DNA of 64,000 nucleotides from Dinoroseobacter sp049801095 (GCF_049801095.1 NZ_JBNAGH010000002.1:733867-797866), one strand, 5' to 3'. Positions 51,446 through 60,728 are shown, counted from the stretch's first letter. Numbers and translations are program-made. Notes: generated from the letters alone by a model not told the origin.

Positions 51446-52831
51446 TTAGTGCTGGCCAAAGACGCGGGTCAGCGCGCCATCGACCGCATCGGTGATTTCG
51501 TCGATATCATCTGCGCTCGCGATCAGAGCGGGGCTGAAGCAGAGCGTGTTGTTGAACCCGGGCAGCGAGCGGTTGGTCGCCCCGATGATCACGCCCTGGG
51601 CCATGCAGTCGCCCACGACCGCCTGCACCTTGGCCTCGGCAGCGGGCTCCTTGGTGATCCGGTCCGCGACCAGTTCGGCGCCACAGAAGAGGCCCTTGCC
51701 GCGAATGTCGCCGATCACCCGGTGCTTTTCCATCAGGGTGGCGAGATTGCCCATCAGACGCTCATGCATCGCGTTGGTGTTCTCGAGCAGGTTCTCTTCC
51801 TCGATGATCTTCATGTTCTCGATCGCCGCCGCCGGACCGGCCGTGCAGCCCCCGAAGGTCGAGATATCGCGGAAGTAATCGAGCGGCGCGCCGGGTTCGG
51901 ATTTGAACATCTCGAACACCTTCTCGGTGGTCACCATGCAGGAGATCGCCGCATAGCCCGAGGCGACGCCCTTGGCCATGGTCACGAAATCGGGCTCGAT
52001 CCCGTATTGCTGATAGCCGAACCAGGTGCCTGTGCGCCCAAGGCCGCAAACCACTTCGTCGATATGCAGCAGCACGTCATACTTGCGGCAGATTTCCTGC
52101 ACGCGCTGCCAGTAGCCTTCGGGCGGGGTGATGACGCCGCCGCCCGCCGTGACCGGCTCAAGGCAGAGGGCGCCGACCGTGTCCGGGCCCTCGCGGAGGA
52201 TGACTTCTTCGATGGCATCGGCAGCCCGCTCGCCGTAATTTTCGCAATCCCACTGGGCGCGGTACTCGAGGCAATGGGGCACTTCCACGAAATCCGGGGC
52301 GAAGGGGCCGTATTGCGCCTTGCGCTCCCACTGGCCGCCCGCCGACATGGTCGCCAGAGTCGAGCCGTGATAGTCCCGCTCGCGGTAGAGGATCTTGGTC
52401 TTCCGGCCGCCATGCACCTTGTGGGCGATCTGGCGGACCATTTTGAACGCCTTCTCATTGGCCTCGGAACCGGAGCTTGCATAGTAGACGCGGCTCATGC
52501 CCGGCATCTTGTCGATCAGCATTTCCGAGAAGGTCGCGCCGGGGATGGTGCCCAGCGAGTTCGAGAAGAAGCACATCTGCATCAGCTGGTCGCGCACCGC
52601 ATTGGCGATCCGCTCGCGGCCATAGCCAACATTCACGGTCCATAGACCGCCGGAGACCGCATCCAGATGCTCCTTGCCCTTGGCGTCCCAGACGCGCAGG
52701 CCCTTGCCCTCGACGATGATCCGCGGATCCACGGATTCGAAGGGCTTGTGGTTCATCAAGTGGTGCCACTGATGGGCGCGATCCGCTTCGATCACGTGGC
52801 TCAGGTCGTTCGGCGCAACATGCGTGGTCAT
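51446..52831 (-). CDS. tpa: Taurine:pyruvate aminotransferase
   Basis: This 461-residue class III aminotransferase converts taurine and pyruvate to sulfoacetaldehyde and alanine with pyridoxal phosphate. It shows the start of HQWHHLMNHKPFE, SSGSEANEKAFKMVRQ for phosphate binding, HIDEVVCGLGRTG for the cofactor Asp region, and the Schiff-base Lys in FVTMAKGVASGY. The length fits Tpa. The ATG at 52831 is selected because an upstream frame as far as 54496 is a shadow of the divergent regulator gene. Divergent tauR and nearby xsc confirm the pathway. Confidence 0.92.
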   Translation of the reverse strand: MTTHVAPNDLSHVIEADRAHQWHHLMNHKPFESVDPRIIVEGKGLRVWDAKGKEHLDAVSGGLWTVNVGYGRERIANAVRDQLMQMCFFSNSLGTIPGATFSEMLIDKMPGMSRVYYASSGSEANEKAFKMVRQIAHKVHGGRKTKILYRERDYHGSTLATMSAGGQWERKAQYGPFAPDFVEVPHCLEYRAQWDCENYGERAADAIEEVILREGPDTVGALCLEPVTAGGGVITPPEGYWQRVQEICRKYDVLLHIDEVVCGLGRTGTWFGYQQYGIEPDFVTMAKGVASGYAAISCMVTTEKVFEMFKSEPGAPLDYFRDISTFGGCTAGPAAAIENMKIIEEENLLENTNAMHERLMGNLATLMEKHRVIGDIRGKGLFCGAELVADRITKEPAAEAKVQAVVGDCMAQGVIIGATNRSLPGFNNTLCFSPALIASADDIDEITDAVDGALTRVFGQH

Positions 52832-52927
52832 CGGAAAATCCTGTCGGTGAGAGGACGCGCAAAATGCGCACTGACGAGAGCCTGCCGAGACAGACTGCGG
52901 AGCGATAGGGCCAGGTTGCGCCGGCCT

Positions 52928-53037
52928 ATAAGGCCAGAAGGGGATCGTTGTCGGGGTCTGGTGTGGAAAAGGGCGAAGATAAAGGCTTTGGCACCAACGC
53001 TGGCCCTGAGGCCAGATTTGCGCCATGATAAGTCCAG
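52928..53037. promoter_or_regulatory. TauR-type repeat sites in the tpa-tauR divergent region
   Basis: On the minus strand CTGGACTTAT (53037-53028) and CTGGCCTCAG (53015-53006) form a direct repeat with 22-base spacing, and a third copy CTGGCCTTAT lies at 52937-52928. CTGGACTTA-type direct repeats are the known binding pattern of TauR, a MocR regulator that activates tpa in Rhodobacter. The near-upstream pair is 175-206 bases from tpa and the third is 97 bases from it. Confidence 0.65.
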
Positions 53038-53038
53038 A

Positions 53039-54505
53039 ATGGATCTGCTGCCCGAAACCTTTGCCTTCGACCCGGATGGGGAAGGCACCCATCAACACCG
53101 GATTCGCCGGCTGGTCGTGGATGGGATTCTGTCCGGACGCTTCCAGCCCGGAGACCGGATGCCATCGAGCCGTGGCCTCGCCAAGCAGATCGGGGTGAGC
53201 CGGATCACCGTGACCATCGCCTATACGGATCTGGTGGCCGATGACTATCTCGTCTCGCGCGGGCGTTCCGGCTATTTCGTCTCGGAAACCGCGCCCATGG
53301 CGCCGAGCCTCGCCCAGAGCCGCAAGAGCTATGAGAGCGTGGTGGACTGGTCCCGCCTTATGTCCCATCGCGAGACCGCGCGGGACCGGATCGCGCGTCC
53401 GGTGGATTGGCAGACCTACCCCTACCCCTTCCTCTATGGCCAGACCGACCCGACTCTGTTCGACCATCAGAACTGGCGGATCTGCGCAGTGGAGGCGTTG
53501 GGGCGGCGCGAATTCGACAGCCTGACCGCGGATCACTACGAAAGGGACGATCCAAAACTGGTCGAGTATATCCAGCGCCATATTCTGCCCCGGCGCGGGA
53601 TTGCGGCACGCCCGAACCAGATCCTGATCACCATGGGCGCGCAGAACGCCCTGTGGATCTGCGCGCAGCTTTTGCTGACCCAGCGGCGCCGCGCAGTGCT
53701 CGAGAACCCGGGCTATCCAAGCCTGCGCCAGATCCTCGGTGACACGCGCTGCCATATGGAAAGCGTGGATATCGATGCCGAGGGGTTGCCGCCCGAGAAC
53801 CTGCCCGAGGCACTCGACGTGCTCTTTACGACGGTCAGCCATCAATGCCCCACCAACGCCGCCATGCCGCTCGCCCGCCGCAAGGAACTGTTGAAGAAGG
53901 CGGCGGAAGGCGGCTTTGTCATTGTCGAGGATGACTATGAGTTCGAGCTGGGCTTCGGGCGGCCCGTGACCCCCTCGCTCAAGGCCTTGGACACCCATGG
54001 CTCGGTGATTTACGTGGGATCCTTCTCGAAATCGCTCTTTCCGGGCCTCCGGCTCGGCTATCTCGTGGCGCCCGAGGCGTTTGTCTCTGGCGCAAGGCGG
54101 CTCCGGGGCACGATCCTGCGCCACCCGCCGGGCCTCATTCAGCGGACCACGGCGAACTTTCTGTCGCGCGGCCATATCGAGGCGCAGGTCAACCGGATGC
54201 GCAAAACCTATGAGCAGCGCCGCCGGGTGATGGAAGAGGCGATCACCGAAACCGGGCTGATCATCGCCTCGCCGCCGATGGATGGGGGCTCCAGCCTGTG
54301 GATGCGCGCGCCCGATCACGTGGACACCGAAGTGCTGGCTCAACAGCTCCACAGCCGGGGCGTGGTCATCGAACCGGGGGCCGCGTTTTTTGACCCGGCA
54401 CGGCGGCACAAGAACTTCTACAGGCTGGCCTATTCTTCGATTCCCGCGGACCGGATCCCGCAAGGCATTCGCATGATTGCCGACGGGATTGCGCAACTGG
54501 ACTGA
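53039..54505 (+). CDS. tauR: MocR/GntR-type taurine regulator TauR
   Basis: This 488-residue protein has a GntR winged helix at about residues 15-85 (RFQPGDRMPSSRGLAKQIGV) and a class I aminotransferase-like domain with the pyridoxal phosphate Lys in VGSFSKSLFPGLRLGYL near residue 335. TauR binds PLP and activates taurine genes when taurine is present. The ATG at 53039 lies immediately after a repeat site and has only a weak ribosome-binding element. The gene is divergent from tpa and upstream of xsc, the usual order in Rhodobacterales. Confidence 0.9.
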   Translation: MDLLPETFAFDPDGEGTHQHRIRRLVVDGILSGRFQPGDRMPSSRGLAKQIGVSRITVTIAYTDLVADDYLVSRGRSGYFVSETAPMAPSLAQSRKSYESVVDWSRLMSHRETARDRIARPVDWQTYPYPFLYGQTDPTLFDHQNWRICAVEALGRREFDSLTADHYERDDPKLVEYIQRHILPRRGIAARPNQILITMGAQNALWICAQLLLTQRRRAVLENPGYPSLRQILGDTRCHMESVDIDAEGLPPENLPEALDVLFTTVSHQCPTNAAMPLARRKELLKKAAEGGFVIVEDDYEFELGFGRPVTPSLKALDTHGSVIYVGSFSKSLFPGLRLGYLVAPEAFVSGARRLRGTILRHPPGLIQRTTANFLSRGHIEAQVNRMRKTYEQRRRVMEEAITETGLIIASPPMDGGSSLWMRAPDHVDTEVLAQQLHSRGVVIEPGAAFFDPARRHKNFYRLAYSSIPADRIPQGIRMIADGIAQLD

Positions 54506-54529
54506 TATGGCCTGATCATCTGGCCCTAT
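54497..54529 (+). promoter_or_regulatory. Possible TauR site upstream of xsc
   Basis: CTGGACTGAT (54497-54506) and CTGGCCCTAT (54520-54529) repeat the TauR half-site pattern with 23-base spacing, 75-107 bases before xsc. The first copy coincides with the last codons of tauR, so chance similarity is possible. Confidence 0.35.
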
Positions 54530-54603
54530 GAGCTTGGTCCGTTCCCGACCAAATTGCGGCCAATCCTGTCGCAGGTGCGACAGCCATCATGAGGGAGATA
54601 ACC

Positions 54604-56382
54604 ATGCAGATGACGACCGAAGAAGCATTCGTGAAAGTGCTCCAACGCCATGGGATCTCCCATGCCTTCGGGATCATCGGCTCGGCCATGATGCCGATCT
54701 CGGACCTGTTCCCGCAAGCGGGCATCACCTTCTGGGACTGCGCCCATGAAGGCTCCGCCGGGATGATGGCCGACGGCTTCACCCGCGCCAGCGGCAAGAT
54801 GTCGATGATGATCGCCCAGAACGGTCCGGGCATCACCAACTTCGTCACCGCCGTGAAAACCGCCTATTGGAACCACACGCCGCTCCTCTTGGTCACGCCT
54901 CAGGCGGCCAACAAGACCATCGGTCAGGGCGGTTTCCAGGAAGTGGAGCAGATGGCTCTCTTCCGCGACATGGTCGCCTATCAGGAAGAAGTGCGCGACC
55001 CGACCCGTGTCGCCGAGGTGCTGACCCGCGTGATTTCGAAAGCCAAAACGCTTTCCGGCCCGGCGCAGCTGAACATCCCGCGCGACTACTGGACCCAGAT
55101 CGTCGATATCGAGATCCCCGATCCGATCGAATTCGAGCGCTCCCCGGGCGGCGAGACCTCCGTGGCGCGCGCTGCGGCCCTGCTCTCCGAAGCCAAGAAC
55201 CCGGTGATCCTCAACGGCGCGGGCGTGGTCCTCTCCGAGGGCGGCATCGCGGCAAGCCAGGCCCTGGCCGAGCGTCTCGATGCGCCGGTCTGCGTCGGCT
55301 ACCAGCACAATGACGCCTTCCCGGGCTCCCACCCGCTCTTTGCCGGGCCGCTTGGCTATAACGGCTCGAAAGCGGGCATGGAACTGATCAAGGAAGCCGA
55401 TGTGGTCCTTGCCCTCGGCACCCGTCTGAACCCGTTCTCGACCCTTCCCGGCTACGGCATGGAATACTGGCCTGCAGACGCCAAGATCATTCAGGTCGAC
55501 ATCAACCCCGACCGGATCGGCCTGACCAAGAAAGTCAGCGTCAGCATCGTCGGCGACGCCGCCAAGGCCGCCAACGGGATCCTGTCGCAGCTCAGTGACG
55601 GCGCTGGCGATGCCGGTCGCGCCGAGCGCAAGAACCGGATTGCCGAGCTGAAGTCCCGCTGGGCCCAGCAGCTGAGCTCCATGGACCACGAGGATGACGA
55701 TCCCGGCACCTCCTGGAACGAGCGGGCGCGCAGCGCCAAGCCCGACTGGATGAGCCCCCGCATGGCATGGCGTGCGATCCAAGCCGCCCTGCCCCGCGAA
55801 GCGATCATCAGCTCGGACATCGGCAATAACTGCGCCATCGGCAACGCCTATCCGAGCTTCGAACAGGGCCGCAAATACCTTGCCCCCGGCCTCTTTGGGC
55901 CCTGCGGCTACGGCCTGCCGGCGATTGTCGGCGCCAAGATCGCCTGCCCGGATGTCCCCGTGGTTGGCTTCGCAGGTGACGGCGCTTTCGGCATCGCGGT
56001 GAACGAGCTGACGGCCATCGGGCGCGGCGAGTGGCCGGGCATCACCCAGATCGTCTTCCGCAACTACCAGTGGGGCGCGGAAAAGCGGAACTCCACCCTG
56101 TGGTTCGACGACAACTTCGTGGGCACCGAGCTCGACGAGGAAGTCAGCTACGCCGGCATCGCCAAGGCCTGCGGCCTCAAGGGTGTCGTGGCCCGCACCA
56201 TGGATGAGCTCACCGAGGCGCTGAACACCGCCATCAAGGAGCAGATGGAGAGCGGCACCACGACCCTCATCGAAGCGATGCTGAACCAGGAGCTGGGCGA
56301 GCCCTTCCGTCGCGACGCGATGAAGAAGCCGGTCAGCGTGGCCGGGATCTCGGCCGACGATATGGTTCCGCAGGACGCCTGA
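54604..56382 (+). CDS. xsc: Sulfoacetaldehyde acetyltransferase
   Basis: This 592-residue thiamine-diphosphate enzyme turns sulfoacetaldehyde and phosphate into acetyl phosphate and sulfite. It has the acetolactate-synthase fold: HAFGIIGSAMMPISDLFP and CAHEGSAGMMADGFTRASG (catalytic Glu) near the N-terminus, QNGPGITNFV, NIPRDYWTQ, and the cofactor motif GDGAFGIAVNELTAIGRG near residue 460. The IIGSAMMP and GGFQEVEQM phrases are Xsc-specific. The start at 54604 follows GAGGGAG. ackA begins three bases after its stop, so acetyl phosphate is passed on directly. Confidence 0.95.
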   Translation: MQMTTEEAFVKVLQRHGISHAFGIIGSAMMPISDLFPQAGITFWDCAHEGSAGMMADGFTRASGKMSMMIAQNGPGITNFVTAVKTAYWNHTPLLLVTPQAANKTIGQGGFQEVEQMALFRDMVAYQEEVRDPTRVAEVLTRVISKAKTLSGPAQLNIPRDYWTQIVDIEIPDPIEFERSPGGETSVARAAALLSEAKNPVILNGAGVVLSEGGIAASQALAERLDAPVCVGYQHNDAFPGSHPLFAGPLGYNGSKAGMELIKEADVVLALGTRLNPFSTLPGYGMEYWPADAKIIQVDINPDRIGLTKKVSVSIVGDAAKAANGILSQLSDGAGDAGRAERKNRIAELKSRWAQQLSSMDHEDDDPGTSWNERARSAKPDWMSPRMAWRAIQAALPREAIISSDIGNNCAIGNAYPSFEQGRKYLAPGLFGPCGYGLPAIVGAKIACPDVPVVGFAGDGAFGIAVNELTAIGRGEWPGITQIVFRNYQWGAEKRNSTLWFDDNFVGTELDEEVSYAGIAKACGLKGVVARTMDELTEALNTAIKEQMESGTTTLIEAMLNQELGEPFRRDAMKKPVSVAGISADDMVPQDA

Positions 56383-56385
56383 GCC

Positions 56386-57552
56386 ATGACTGGGACGCAC
56401 CCGGACGATCTGATCCTTGTGGTCAATGCCGGGTCGTCCTCGATCAAGATCGCCCTCTTCGACGGGACCCTGTCGGAGAGGCTCTCAGGCGCGGTTGAAG
56501 CCATTGGCGGCGACGCGGTTCTGAAGATCGGCGATACGAAACACGCGATGGCGCTGCCCGACCATGGGGCGGCGCTCTCGGCCATTCTCGACGCGCTGAA
56601 GGCGCGCGGGATCTCACCCGAAGACTTGCGGGCCGTGGCGCACCGGGTGGTCCATGGTGGCACGACCCTGACCCGGCCCCTGCGCGTGACGCCGGAAACC
56701 CGGGCGGAGATTGCCCGCTGCATCCCGCTGGCGCCCCTGCACAATCCCCATAACCTCGCAGCGATCGATACGCTCTCGGCGCTGGTGCCCGAACTGCCCC
56801 AATGCGCGAGCTTTGACACGGCCTTTCACGCCACCGCCCCTGAGGTCGCCCAGCGCTACGCCCTGCCCGCGATTGCCGAGACCGAGGGCCTGCGCCGCTA
56901 CGGCTTCCACGGTCAAAGTTACGCGGCCATGGTTTCGGGATGGGAGGAGGTCACCGGCACCCCCCTTCCCCAGCGCCTGCTGGCGCTGCATCTGGGCAAC
57001 GGCGCCTCGATCTGTGCGATCCGCGACGGACGCTCGGTCGCCACGACCATGGGCTATTCGCCCCTCGACGGGCTGACCATGGGCACGCGCTGCGGTGCGA
57101 TTGACGGCAACGCCGTGCTGACCCTCGCCGACCGGGTCGGGATCGAGCCTGCGCGCAAGGTTCTGAACAATGAAAGCGGGCTGAAGGGCCTCTCGGGCGG
57201 GTTGACGGATATGCGCGCCCTGCTCGCGGATGAGGCTGAGGACAGCCAATTCGCGGTAGAGCATTTCTGCTACTGGGCGCAGCGCCATGCGGGCTCGCTC
57301 ATGGCGGCCATGGGCGGTCTGGATGCGATCGCCTTCACCGGCGGGATCGGCGAGAACGCGACCGAGATCCGCGCGCGGATCGTGGATGGGCTCGGCTGGG
57401 CCGGGGCTGAGATCGCGCCGGAGGCCAATGCCGCCGGACAGACCCGCCTCCACCCGGAGGGCGCGGCTTGTGGGGTCTGGATCATCAAGGCCGAGGAGGA
57501 GCGGATGCTCGCCGCCGACGCCCTGCGCGTGCTCGAAACCGAGACCGCCTAG
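56386..57552 (+). CDS. ackA: Acetate kinase
   Basis: This 388-residue kinase converts acetyl phosphate and ADP to acetate and ATP. Family motifs are VNAGSSSIKIALFDG at the N-terminus, FDTAFHATAPEVA near residue 145, RRYGFHGQSYA near 170, LHLGNGASICAI near 200 and FTGGIGENATEIR near 320. In many sulfonate operons xsc is followed by phosphotransacetylase (pta); here acetate kinase takes that place. The outcome would be ATP and free acetate instead of acetyl-CoA. Its stop overlaps the convergent lipoprotein gene by four bases. Confidence 0.94.
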   Translation: MTGTHPDDLILVVNAGSSSIKIALFDGTLSERLSGAVEAIGGDAVLKIGDTKHAMALPDHGAALSAILDALKARGISPEDLRAVAHRVVHGGTTLTRPLRVTPETRAEIARCIPLAPLHNPHNLAAIDTLSALVPELPQCASFDTAFHATAPEVAQRYALPAIAETEGLRRYGFHGQSYAAMVSGWEEVTGTPLPQRLLALHLGNGASICAIRDGRSVATTMGYSPLDGLTMGTRCGAIDGNAVLTLADRVGIEPARKVLNNESGLKGLSGGLTDMRALLADEAEDSQFAVEHFCYWAQRHAGSLMAAMGGLDAIAFTGGIGENATEIRARIVDGLGWAGAEIAPEANAAGQTRLHPEGAACGVWIIKAEEERMLAADALRVLETETA

Positions 57553-58175
57553 CGCAGCACCGAGAGGACCCAGGCCGCATGCTCCGCCAGGAGCTGCGTC
57601 GCGGCCTGGTCAAAGCCCGCGATGATCGCGGGTTCGTCCAGGGATGGCAGCAGCGCCCGCGTCGAAAAGCTCCGCGTGCCGAGAATACGGACATCGCGTT
57701 CGCGCACCACGCGGGAAATCAGGCGCAGCTCGACCGCGCCGGTCTCGCCATCGGGCGCGACCTCGGCCTGAAAATCCACCAGCTCCGTCAGCAGGGCCAC
57801 ATCGCCCCCGATCCCAAGCGGCGTGCGGCCCACATAGCGCAGCGCCTGGGTCTGCTCGAGGCTGCGCAGCATCAGGGTCTGCAGCATCACCGGGGTCGTC
57901 TCGCTCCACCGAATGCCCGGCAGGTACTGCGCCTGGAGCGGATCGGGACGGATCATGATCCGGTCGGTCTGCAGCGCGCCGCTGGTCGTCGGCTCCTCGA
58001 TCACCAACTCGAGCCCGAGGGATCGGCCTGCGGGCGCGATCTCGGGCGCGCGCAGCTCATAAACCTCCAGCGTCTTGGAGGCGTCGCTGATCGCACTGAT
58101 CGCCGAGCAGCCCGACAGGGCGAGGGCCAGCCCGAGGCCGAGCGCGGCGGTGCGGAACATCTGCGGTCGGGCCAT
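57549..58175 (-). CDS. PqiC/YmbA-like lipoprotein of the MCE transport system
   Basis: This 208-residue lipoprotein has the signal and lipobox LALALSGCS (Cys near residue 23) and the ABC-type transport auxiliary fold (YELRAPEIAPAG, ALQTDRIMIRPDP, RYVGRTPL). Relatives sit in the outer membrane as partners of MCE proteins. The second of two close ATG codons is chosen because AGGAG touches the first and is six bases from the second; it then starts two bases after the MCE stop. It is the last gene of a four-gene lipid transport operon. Confidence 0.82.
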   Translation of the reverse strand: MARPQMFRTAALGLGLALALSGCSAISAISDASKTLEVYELRAPEIAPAGRSLGLELVIEEPTTSGALQTDRIMIRPDPLQAQYLPGIRWSETTPVMLQTLMLRSLEQTQALRYVGRTPLGIGGDVALLTELVDFQAEVAPDGETGAVELRLISRVVRERDVRILGTRSFSTRALLPSLDEPAIIAGFDQAATQLLAEHAAWVLSVLR

Positions 58176-58177
58176 GG

Positions 58178-59917
58178 TCATCTCCTGAATTCCGGGGCGT
58201 TCTGGTCGAAGAAGAACCGGGTCGGGTTGCGTTCGAGCTGGAGGGTCAGCTGGTCGAGATTGCGGATCAGCACCCGCGCGTCCTGCGCCAGCCGGGTATA
58301 AAGCGGTAAGGCGGTTTCCGTGAACTCGGCCACATCCGGAGCAGAGGTCTCCGTTAATGACTGGAGCGCGGCAAAGGCCTCCGCCGCTGCGGCACTGGCC
58401 ACGCGCAAATCGCCGGAGATCTCGGGCAGCTCATCCGAGACCTGATCCACCGCACCGGTCAGCGCATCTAGCGTCGCCTCCACCGAGGCGAAGATGCCCG
58501 AGAGTTCTGTGTCCAGAACCCGGTCGGCGGAGGTGAAGGCGGCCTCGGCAGCGAGCATGGCCTGATCGCCAATCTCCAGCGCCTCGTTGAACTCAGTCAG
58601 GGTCTCATTGGCATTGCGGAAGGTCAGCGAGACATCCGCCAGCGTGGTCTCCGCCAGCGCCACCAGAGTATCCGTGCCCGCCGCAGCGGAGGAAAGGTCA
58701 GCACCCACTTCCGCGATCACGCGGGTGGCGGTGGCGGTGGCACTGCGCACATCCGCGACGATCGCGGGCAAATCCACAGTGGCCGCCGCGTTCAGCGCCG
58801 CGAGCGCCTGATTGGCCGTGGCGACCATGGTGCGGGTCTCGGCGACGAGCGGCGCGCCCTCCTCTTCGATCAGCCCGTCAATCCGGCGCACGGCAGTGCT
58901 CACATCCGTGCCGGTGGTCTCAAGCGTTGCGACCAGACGTTCGACGGCCACGATGGTTTGCGCAAGCTCCTCAAGCCGCGCAGTGGCCTCGGCCCCGGTG
59001 CCGCCCGCCGTGGCCATCAGCGTTTGCGCCTCGGCGCTCAGGGCTTCGGCATCCGCGCGCAGCTCATCCATCAGAAGGCGCGCCGCCTCAGTCGCCGTGA
59101 CCAGATCCTCGGCCACATAGGTCTCGGCGGTCCCGAGGCTCGATTGCAAAGTGACCAACGTGTCGGAGCCTTGGGAGACGAGCCCCTTCGTTTCCTCCGC
59201 CAGCGAGCCAATCGACAAGAGCGTCGTATTCGCCGAGGACAGCACATCCGTCAGCTCGCCAGACAGGGTCGTGAGCGTCGTGTTGAAGCGGCTGATCTCA
59301 TCGGCGAACTGGGTCACCGTGTCGGCCATGCCGGTCAGGTTCTGCAGGGAGTCGAGGAAATCCTCCGACGCGGTTTCCGCATTCTCGAGGATATTGCGCA
59401 CCAACTCCCGGTTATCGTCGGAGAAGAGCGAGCGGATTTCCTGCACAATCTCCAAAGACCCGGTGAGGATCTGCGGCGCCTCCTCCGACAGGGTCTGCAG
59501 GATTGAACGTCCGGCGGTGATCTCGGGGATCGGCTCCCCGGAAGCCACGGTCAGCAGGGGCGCATCGGGCGTGCCCGCATCGATCCCGACGAAGGAGACC
59601 CCCGTGACCCCCTGCGCTTCGATGGTCGCGACACTATCCACCCGCACGGGCGTGTCCGCATTCACCTCGATCCGCACCCGGATCGTGCCATCCTGATCGG
59701 GCGAGAGCCGCACATCCACCACCTGCCCGACGGGCAATCCGCTGAAGCGCACATCGGAGGCGTTGCTCAGCCCCGAAACGCTCGGGAAGTTGATGTCGTA
59801 ATAGGCGAATTGCTTGTCCAGTTCGACCCGCGCGAAGAACAGGAAGAACGCCATGATGCCGAGGATACCCGCAAGGGTGAACGCCCCGATCAGGATGTAA
59901 TTGCCGCGCGTTTCCAA
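58178..59917 (-). CDS. MCE (MlaD) domain protein with long helical tail
   Basis: This 579-residue protein has one N-terminal membrane helix (about residues 7-28), an MCE/MlaD domain at about 38-115 (VSGLSNASDVRFSGLPVGQV, then ATIEAQGVTGVSFVGIDAG), and then about 450 residues rich in Ala, Thr, Leu and Glu that should form a long coiled helical needle. It resembles alphaproteobacterial MCE proteins that bridge the periplasm for phospholipid movement. The ATPase gene is two bases upstream and the lipoprotein gene two bases downstream. Confidence 0.88.
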   Translation of the reverse strand: METRGNYILIGAFTLAGILGIMAFFLFFARVELDKQFAYYDINFPSVSGLSNASDVRFSGLPVGQVVDVRLSPDQDGTIRVRIEVNADTPVRVDSVATIEAQGVTGVSFVGIDAGTPDAPLLTVASGEPIPEITAGRSILQTLSEEAPQILTGSLEIVQEIRSLFSDDNRELVRNILENAETASEDFLDSLQNLTGMADTVTQFADEISRFNTTLTTLSGELTDVLSSANTTLLSIGSLAEETKGLVSQGSDTLVTLQSSLGTAETYVAEDLVTATEAARLLMDELRADAEALSAEAQTLMATAGGTGAEATARLEELAQTIVAVERLVATLETTGTDVSTAVRRIDGLIEEEGAPLVAETRTMVATANQALAALNAAATVDLPAIVADVRSATATATRVIAEVGADLSSAAAGTDTLVALAETTLADVSLTFRNANETLTEFNEALEIGDQAMLAAEAAFTSADRVLDTELSGIFASVEATLDALTGAVDQVSDELPEISGDLRVASAAAAEAFAALQSLTETSAPDVAEFTETALPLYTRLAQDARVLIRNLDQLTLQLERNPTRFFFDQNAPEFRR

Positions 59918-59919
59918 TC

Positions 59920-60726
59920 TCAGCCCTCAATTTGGTCCTGGCGCGCGTCCAGCGTGTCCTGTGCCGCGCGCGCCCGAGGGCCGTGAAAATACTCGTGCAC
60001 CCAAGGGTGGTCCACATCCATCATCTCTTGCATGGTCCCGGTGATCAACACCTTGCGCTCCGCCAGCACTGCAATCCGGTCGCACGCCGCGTGCAGCGTG
60101 TCGAGATCATGGGTCACCAGAAACACTGTCAGGCCCAGCACATCGCTGAGGCCCCGGACAAGCGTGTCGAAATCCGCCGCCCCGATCGGGTCGAGCCCGG
60201 CGGTGGGCTCGTCGAGAAAGACGATCTCAGGATCGAGCGCCAGCGCCCGGGCCAGTCCGGCCCGCTTGCGCATCCCGCCCGAGAGCTCGGATGGGTATTT
60301 GTCCCCGGCAATCGGCGGCAGCCCCACCATCGAGATCTTGAGGTTCGCCAGCGCCCGCCGATCCTGAGGCGCCAGTCCAGGCACGGCGCGCAGGGGCACC
60401 TCAACATTCTCCCGTACGGTCAGGGACGAGAACAAGGCACCATCCTGGAACATCACGCCCCAGCGGGTCTCCAGCGTGGACCGCGTCTCCTCATCGGCCG
60501 TCAGCACATCGACGCCCAGCACCTCGACCCGCCCGGCTGCGGGCCGCTGCAACCCGGCGATGGTGCGCAGCAGCACCGATTTGCCGGTGCCCGAGCCGCC
60601 GACCACCCCGAGGATCTCCCCCCGCCTGATGTCGAGATCGAGATTGTCATGGACCACATGGCTGCCGAACTGGTTCCGGATGCCCCGCAGGCGAATGACG
60701 ATATCCGTGTCCGATCCCGGCGCCAT
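59920..60726 (-). CDS. Mla-type ABC transporter ATP-binding protein (MlaF-like)
   Basis: This 268-residue ATPase has Walker A GGSGTGKSVLL near residue 43, the MlaF-style FQDGALFSSLTVRENV, the signature LSGGMRKRAGLARAL and Walker B IVFLDEPTAGLDPI. GKS followed by V is typical of the MCE-linked ATPases. The ATG at 60726 lies two bases after the permease stop; a longer frame is a shadow of the permease. It energises phospholipid transfer with the permease and MCE protein. Confidence 0.9.
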   Translation of the reverse strand: MAPGSDTDIVIRLRGIRNQFGSHVVHDNLDLDIRRGEILGVVGGSGTGKSVLLRTIAGLQRPAAGRVEVLGVDVLTADEETRSTLETRWGVMFQDGALFSSLTVRENVEVPLRAVPGLAPQDRRALANLKISMVGLPPIAGDKYPSELSGGMRKRAGLARALALDPEIVFLDEPTAGLDPIGAADFDTLVRGLSDVLGLTVFLVTHDLDTLHAACDRIAVLAERKVLITGTMQEMMDVDHPWVHEYFHGPRARAAQDTLDARQDQIEG

Positions 60727-60728
60727 GC

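Noticed and set aside
51446..54496. A 1016-codon version of tpa extended upstream
   Set aside because: The extra 555 residues lie opposite the tauR gene and have no aminotransferase pattern; Tpa proteins start near the ATG at 52831.
57549..58181. ATG at 58181 as the lipoprotein start
   Set aside because: The AGGAG element directly abuts that codon, leaving no spacer. The next ATG, two codons later, has a six-base spacer and gives the same lipobox.
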